Shown here in pieces: positions 14,762-19,078 of a stretch of 19,078 nucleotides of DNA; position 1 is the first letter of the stretch, and every line of letters starts with the position of its first letter. The translations under genes and the position numbers were made by a program. Below the pieces are notes generated by a model. It was not told the origin of the DNA, did no database searches, and saw only the letters and a list, made by a program, of their open reading frames with translations. Source of the DNA: Candidatus Sediminicultor sextus. Its GTDB lineage: Bacteria > Atribacterota > Phoenicimicrobiia > Phoenicimicrobiales > Phoenicimicrobiaceae. Location of the stretch: NCBI GenBank assembly GCA_014894735.1, contig JADBKX010000061.1, positions 1-19,078 on the forward strand, read 5' to 3'.

Positions 14762-15818
14762 GAAGAGAGAAAATATACCCCTTCATTTGCGTATTCTCAT
14801 TCCCTTAATATCTATTCTTTTGGGTGTGTTGATTGGTGGTATTGCCGTGATGTTTTCCCAGGTAAATCCTCTTACGGTATATAAAGCGATATTTATCGGT
14901 GCCTTTGGAAGTACCTATGTATTTTCCGAAACTATTGTAGTTGCCATTCCTCTTCTTCTTATCTCGGTTGGTCTTATCCTGGTTTTTAAAATGAACTACT
15001 GGAATATAGGTGCCTATGGGCAGTATATTATGGGGGCAATTTTTAGTACCTATTTTGCCCTTAATTCTGCGGAAACGATATCCAGACCAATTCTTCTTAT
15101 GGTGATGTGTATTGCCGGGATGGTCGGAGGAGCCCTCTGGGCGCTGATACCGGCTGCCCTGAAAGCATATTGGAAAGTAAATGAAGTCATAGCTACTCTA
15201 TTATTAAATTATATTGCTCTTTATATCTTACAATTTTTAATGTATGGTCCCTGGAGAAATCCACGCAGCTTTGGGTTTCCCCTTACCAAAATCTTTGACT
15301 TAAATGCTCAATTACCTAAATTAATTTCACATACGAGAATACACCTGGGATTAATTTTTGGAATTATTGCCGCTATTATTATCTGGATTATTATTAAAAA
15401 GACCAAATTTGGTTATGAAATCAGGGTGATTGGAGAAAATGAGATAGCTGCCAGGTATGCTGGTATAAATATTGCGAAAAATATTATTCTAGCCATGGTT
15501 ATAAGCGGGGGTCTGGCTGGTCTGGCTGGTATGGCTCAGATCTCGGGGATTATCCATATGTTACAAATTGAGATTAATCCTGACTACGGATATACTGCAA
15601 TTATTGTAGCCTGGCTTTCTGGTCTTAATTCTCTGACCGCCATGATAGTTTCTTTTTTCTTAGGAGGATTATTTGCCGGGGCCTCTCAAATACAGATGAC
15701 TATGAAAGTTCCTATAGGAATTGTTGGGCTGATAGAAAGTTCGATTCTTTTCTTTCTTTTGGGAGGGGCAATCCTCACTAATTATAAACTCAATTATAAA
15801 GGGAGAAAGATTATATGA
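14748..15818 (+). CDS. BMP-type ABC transporter permease 1 (NupB/YufP-like)
   Basis: Inner-membrane permease with about eight to ten hydrophobic segments over 356 aa. A long first helix (residues about 16-38) is followed by VNPLTVYKAIFIGAFGS, a phrase typical of this family. The helices at about 64-84 and the central YWNIGAYGQY segment, VNEVIATLLLNYIALY and GENEIAARYAGI are also family-typical. It overlaps the ATPase gene at its start (14 nt) and the second permease at its end (ATGA, 4 nt), so all three are translationally coupled. AAGGGAG lies at 14735-14741. Partners are the ATPase, permease 2 and the BMP binding protein. The transported ligand is inferred from the binding protein only. Confidence 0.9.
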   Translation: MLKFEKRENIPLHLRILIPLISILLGVLIGGIAVMFSQVNPLTVYKAIFIGAFGSTYVFSETIVVAIPLLLISVGLILVFKMNYWNIGAYGQYIMGAIFSTYFALNSAETISRPILLMVMCIAGMVGGALWALIPAALKAYWKVNEVIATLLLNYIALYILQFLMYGPWRNPRSFGFPLTKIFDLNAQLPKLISHTRIHLGLIFGIIAAIIIWIIIKKTKFGYEIRVIGENEIAARYAGINIAKNIILAMVISGGLAGLAGMAQISGIIHMLQIEINPDYGYTAIIVAWLSGLNSLTAMIVSFFLGGLFAGASQIQMTMKVPIGIVGLIESSILFFLLGGAILTNYKLNYKGRKII

Positions 15819-16756
15819 GACCAGATGCTTATGCAATTACCATAATTCTTTTAGCGGCAACTGTTGAATCCGGAACCATATTGCTCTTTCCCATCATTGG
15901 CGAAATATTGACCGAACGTTCCGGAATTCTTAATCTGGGAATCGAAGGTATGATGATTATTGGAGCACTGGTAGGTTTTGCCACCGCCTTTATAACCGGT
16001 CAAATTTATTGGGCATTTTTTATGGGCATGCTGGCCGGCGGTTTAGCTTCCCTAATTCATGCTTTTATTTCTATTACCTTAAGGGGAAATCAGGTAGTAA
16101 GTGGTCTGGCTTTAAGTATTTTTGGTCTGGGAGTGACCAATTTTTATGGACAAGAATTTGTAAATTTGCAATTAGCCCATACTGTACCCCAAGTAATCAT
16201 TCCAGGACTTTCCCAAATTCCCTTTTTTGGTTCCATCCTTTTCAAACAGGATTATATGGTGTATCTGTCCTATATTCTGGTAATTATAACCTGGTTTATT
16301 TTATTCAAAACTAAAACGGGAATCCAGCTAAGAGCGGTGGGACAAAATGCCCAGGCAGCTGATGCTATGGGAGTAAATGTATATAAAGTAAGATATTTCT
16401 GGACCTTCTTTGGGGGGTTGATGGCTGGAGCAGGAGGGGCTTATCTTACCCTTAATTGTGCCCCTTTCTGGTTAGATGGCATTACTGCCGGCCGGGGATG
16501 GGTGGCGATTGCTCTGGTAATATTTGCCAGGTGGAATCCCCCGTATGCCTTAATAGGTGCCTATTTATTTGGAGCAATTAATGCCCTCCAATTTCAACTT
16601 CAATCGATGGGAACCACCATTCCTTCAGCACTGCTTAGTATGCAGCCCTATTTTCTTACCTTTATATTAATTATTGTGGCAACTTTATTAGTAAAAGCTA
16701 AACATATCGGAGTTCCAAAAGAATTAGGAATTCCTTATGCCAGAGAGGAGAAATAG
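15815..16756 (+). CDS. BMP-type ABC transporter permease 2 (NupC/YufQ-like)
   Basis: Second inner-membrane permease of the importer, 313 aa with about eight hydrophobic segments. The hallmark of this subfamily is near the N-terminus: IIGEILTERSGILNLGIEGMM, followed by a glycine-rich helix. Other family marks are RGNQVVSGLALSIFGLG and TKTGIQLRAVGQNAQAADAMG. GRGWVAIALVIFARW and PYALIGAYLFG also fit. Start is ATG 15815 within the ATGA overlap with permease 1, helped by AAAGGGAG at 15799-15806. The PLP-enzyme gene begins 2 nt after the stop with GAGGAG upstream, so transport and catabolism share one transcript. Confidence 0.9.
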   Translation: MRPDAYAITIILLAATVESGTILLFPIIGEILTERSGILNLGIEGMMIIGALVGFATAFITGQIYWAFFMGMLAGGLASLIHAFISITLRGNQVVSGLALSIFGLGVTNFYGQEFVNLQLAHTVPQVIIPGLSQIPFFGSILFKQDYMVYLSYILVIITWFILFKTKTGIQLRAVGQNAQAADAMGVNVYKVRYFWTFFGGLMAGAGGAYLTLNCAPFWLDGITAGRGWVAIALVIFARWNPPYALIGAYLFGAINALQFQLQSMGTTIPSALLSMQPYFLTFILIIVATLLVKAKHIGVPKELGIPYAREEK

Positions 16757-16758
16757 AG

Positions 16759-17994
16759 ATGAGTTATGTAAAGAAATTAAAATGTCTAATATGTGGAACT
16801 GAATATAAATCTAAAGAAGTAAAATATAATTGTCCGAAATGCGGAGACGAAGGCGTTTTAGAAATCATTTATGATTATTCTAAAATAAAAAATGGTTTTA
16901 ATCGGGAATCCCTCAAAAAAAATAAGGAATTTTCGATGTGGAGATATTTACCCCTTTTACCGGTGGACGATATAACTAAAATAGGACCGTCAAAAGTTGG
17001 GTGGACTCCTTTATATGAAGTAAAAAGAATAAGAGAAGATTTAGGGATATTAAATCTCTGGATTAAAGATGATGGGAGGAACCCGACTGCTTCTTTAAAA
17101 GACAGGCCCTCAGCTATTGCGATAGTAAAAGCTCGTGAATTAGGAGAAAAGATGGTTACCTGTGCCTCTACCGGTAATGCTGCTTCATCACTTGCGGGAG
17201 CTGCCGCGTCAGTAGGTTTAAAGAGTTATATATTTGTTCCCCAAACCGCACCGAGTGCCAAGATTGCCCAGCTTCTGGTATTTGGCTCAACCGTTTTTGC
17301 GGTAAGAGGAACCTATGACGAAGCCTTTGATCTGTCCATCGAAGCAACCAGAGAATTTGGCTGGTACAATCGAAATACTGCTTATAATCCCTATATGGTG
17401 GAAGGAAAGAAGACAGTTGCACTGGAAATTATTGAGCAGATGGATTTTGAAGTACCTGATTGTCTTTTTGTCCCGGTAGGAGATGGCGGTATCATCTCCG
17501 GGGTGGCTAAAGCGTATAAGGATATGTTTTCCTTAGGTTTTATTGATCATTTACCTAAACTGGTTGCGGTACAGGCAGAAGGTTGTAAACCGATTGTCGA
17601 GGCAGTAAATGGTGATGGTGAGGTGAAATTCGTGGAGCCGAATACCATTGCAGACAGCATTGCTGTAGGGATTCCCAGAAACCGCCTGATGGCAGTAAGA
17701 GATATAAAAGAATCGAAGGGATTTGGTATAGCGGTAAGTGACAAAGAGATACTTGAAGCGATTAAATATTTAGGCACAAAACAGGGAATTTTTGCTGAAC
17801 CTGCGGGTTCTACCGCCTTTGCCGGCATGGTCAAAGCGCTAAAGCAAGGAAAAATCTCTAAGGGAGATAAAATTGTAGTATTAGTTACGGGAAACGGATT
17901 AAAGGATGTAAAAAGTGCCAAAAAAGCCGGAGGAGAGCCCCTGGTAATAGATCCCAATTTAGAAGCAGTAAAGGAGATAATGAACAAAAAGTGA
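16759..17994 (+). CDS. Threonine-synthase-like fold-type II PLP enzyme with N-terminal zinc ribbon
   Basis: PLP-dependent lyase/synthase related to threonine synthase (ThrC). Residues 9-28 form a zinc-ribbon: C9, C12, C25, C28. The PLP lysine is K114 in NPTASLKDRPSA; most ThrC proteins have NPTGSFKDR, so G and F are replaced. CASTGNAASS (135-144) and the glycine-rich phosphate loop PVGDGGIISG follow the fold-type II pattern. FAEPAGSTAFAG and VLVTGNGLKD near the C-terminus are ThrC-like. No thrA/thrB neighbour exists; the gene sits between a purine-type importer and an M20 hydrolase. In the E. coli ygeWXY cluster the equivalent place is taken by 2,3-diaminopropionate ammonia-lyase, another fold-type II PLP enzyme. 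A beta-elimination or ammonia-lyase role is therefore plausible, and true threonine synthase is the alternative. Confidence 0.8.
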   Translation: MSYVKKLKCLICGTEYKSKEVKYNCPKCGDEGVLEIIYDYSKIKNGFNRESLKKNKEFSMWRYLPLLPVDDITKIGPSKVGWTPLYEVKRIREDLGILNLWIKDDGRNPTASLKDRPSAIAIVKARELGEKMVTCASTGNAASSLAGAAASVGLKSYIFVPQTAPSAKIAQLLVFGSTVFAVRGTYDEAFDLSIEATREFGWYNRNTAYNPYMVEGKKTVALEIIEQMDFEVPDCLFVPVGDGGIISGVAKAYKDMFSLGFIDHLPKLVAVQAEGCKPIVEAVNGDGEVKFVEPNTIADSIAVGIPRNRLMAVRDIKESKGFGIAVSDKEILEAIKYLGTKQGIFAEPAGSTAFAGMVKALKQGKISKGDKIVVLVTGNGLKDVKSAKKAGGEPLVIDPNLEAVKEIMNKK

Positions 17995-19078
17995 AAGATG
18001 TGGAAAAAAAAGAATTAAACGAACTTCTTCAAGGGCTTATTCAGATTAAAAGTGTAAATCCTCCGGGAAATGAAAATCAAATTGCTAATTTTATAAAGAA
18101 ATTTCTCTTAAAAAATAATATCCACTCCGAGTTAGTTCCTTTAGAAGAAGGCAGGAGTTCAGTGATTGCCAAAATTGAAGGAGAAGAAGAAAGAAATATT
18201 ACTCTTTGCGGGCATGTAGATACGGTGAGGGTAAAAGAAGAGGATTGGGCGAAACCTGCCTTTCAAGGATTAATTGAAAACGGAAAAATGTATGGCCTAG
18301 GGGCATCAGATATGAAGGGTGGAGTGTCCGCCATCCTTTACGCAGCGGTACTTTTAAAAAGAAGAGGAATTGTTCCAAAAAAATCAGTTCAATTAGCCCT
18401 TACGGCAGATGAAGAATGGGGATATAGAGGAGCAAAAGATTTAGTTGAGGGGGGTTATTTTGACCGGACTGATTTTCTTATTATCGCCGAACCCTCTAAT
18501 CTTCAAGTTTCTACCGGGGAAAAGGGAGAATTATGGATAAAATCTAAATTTTATGGAAAGTCTGCTCATGGTTCAACTCCTGAGGTAGGAGTAAATACCA
18601 TCATCCCAGGGAGTGAGTTTGTGGTGAAGGTTACCGAAAGATATGAGAAAATATTTGAAGCAGACCCCTTTTGGGGTAAAACTTCAATGAATATTGGACA
18701 GTTTCACGGCGGGGTACAGGTAAATATTGTCCCTAATTATTCAGAGATACAGCTGGATTTCAGGGTAATTTCAGAAGAGGATAAAGAGAAAGTAGTAGAA
18801 TTGGTCAAAAAGACCGGTGAAGAGATTGCAAAAAAGTATAAAGTGCGGTTTGCGGAAGATATTTTTAACTATCATCCCCCAATCTTTACCAGTTCGGATA
18901 ATCCTTATGTGGAAAAGTTTCTGCAAGCAGCCGGAGCAAGGGAAGTAATAATTACCAAATACTGCACTGATGGAGCAACCATAATCCCAATAAAGAAAAT
19001 GCCTTTTATTATTTTTGGCCCCGGTGATATTGCCCAGGCCCATCAAAATGATGAATATATTGAATTGGAATCTCTTTA
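17991..19078 (+). CDS. M20-family metallohydrolase (ArgE/DapE/YgeY-like), truncated by window end
   Basis: Di-zinc amidohydrolase/deacylase, open from GTG 17991 through the last base for 362 full codons. Catalytic marks are all present: H75 and D77 in CGHVDTV, D107 in GASDMKGG, E141-E142 in TADEEWG, E167 in IAEPSN, dimerisation-domain H193 in SAHGS, and H351 in AHQNDEY. Only the C-terminal tail is missing. The GTG start overlaps the preceding stop (GTGA), with AAGGAG at 17971-17976. GTG 18000 is an in-frame alternative, and no ATG is available in frame. M20 enzymes remove acyl or carbamoyl groups from amino acids, and position next to the PLP enzyme mirrors ygeY beside ygeX. It could also be an ordinary acetylornithine or succinyl-DAP deacylase; context argues for a ureide role. 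Confidence 0.87.
   Translation, partial: MKDVEKKELNELLQGLIQIKSVNPPGNENQIANFIKKFLLKNNIHSELVPLEEGRSSVIAKIEGEEERNITLCGHVDTVRVKEEDWAKPAFQGLIENGKMYGLGASDMKGGVSAILYAAVLLKRRGIVPKKSVQLALTADEEWGYRGAKDLVEGGYFDRTDFLIIAEPSNLQVSTGEKGELWIKSKFYGKSAHGSTPEVGVNTIIPGSEFVVKVTERYEKIFEADPFWGKTSMNIGQFHGGVQVNIVPNYSEIQLDFRVISEEDKEKVVELVKKTGEEIAKKYKVRFAEDIFNYHPPIFTSSDNPYVEKFLQAAGAREVIITKYCTDGATIIPIKKMPFIIFGPGDIAQAHQNDEYIELESL

Noticed and set aside
16009..16314. 101-codon + strand frame inside permease 2
   Set aside because: Out-of-frame shadow with low-complexity aromatic content and no ribosome site; the permease frame is clearly the real one.
17547..17987. 146-codon open frame on the minus strand
   Set aside because: It lies wholly inside the PLP-enzyme gene, is rich in Ser, Pro and Thr as expected of a mirror frame, and matches no family I know.

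Overview
The window reads as two adjacent catabolic gene blocks, all on the + strand, from an AT-rich and probably anaerobic bacterium. Ribosome binding sites are strong and close to the AGGAGG consensus, genes are tightly packed, and arginine is often AGA/AGG. Both solute-binding proteins carry cleavable signal peptides with no lipobox cysteine. That is more typical of a periplasm-bearing (diderm) AT-rich lineage such as Thermotogota or Atribacterota than of a classical Gram-positive, but the lineage is inference and was not tested.

Block 1 (about 98-7344) is an L-arabinose/pentose module. It holds an AraR-type GntR/PBP1 chimeric regulator, an L-ribulose-5-phosphate 4-epimerase (AraD-type, with every catalytic residue I could check), a FGGY sugar kinase more like xylulokinase than classical AraB, and a carbohydrate ABC importer (binding protein plus two permeases, no ATPase gene). 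A YihX-like HAD phosphatase closes the block. The kinase and epimerase would convert L-ribulose to D-xylulose-5-phosphate. No arabinose isomerase or transporter ATPase lies in the window.

Block 2 (7529 to the window end, continuing beyond it) is the more unusual part. In order it has an allantoinase/hydantoinase-like cyclic amidohydrolase, two tandem and diverged AOTCase/YgeW-like (knotted-type) carbamoyltransferases, a carbamate kinase, and a complete BMP-family ABC importer whose binding protein looks like the purine-base-binding subfamily. A threonine-synthase-like PLP enzyme and an M20 deacylase/peptidase (cut by the window end) follow. The set parallels the E. coli ygeW-ygeX-ygeY-hyuA-yqeA group linked to anaerobic purine/ureide breakdown, but has two carbamoyltransferases and a ThrC-like enzyme where the DAP ammonia-lyase would be. 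The inferred logic is: import a purine-like heterocycle, open a cyclic ureide, pass carbamoyl groups to phosphate, make ATP with carbamate kinase, and finish the carbon/amine skeleton with the PLP enzyme and the M20 hydrolase. The substrate is not determined by the sequence.

Regulatory signals: each binding-protein gene is followed by a stable hairpin before its membrane or ATPase genes, and each is preceded by an orphan, near-perfect Shine-Dalgarno sequence 60-75 nt upstream of the true start. No rRNA, tRNA, insertion sequence, CRISPR array or phage gene was seen. No gene-free stretch exceeds 300 bases; the longest is 7345-7528.
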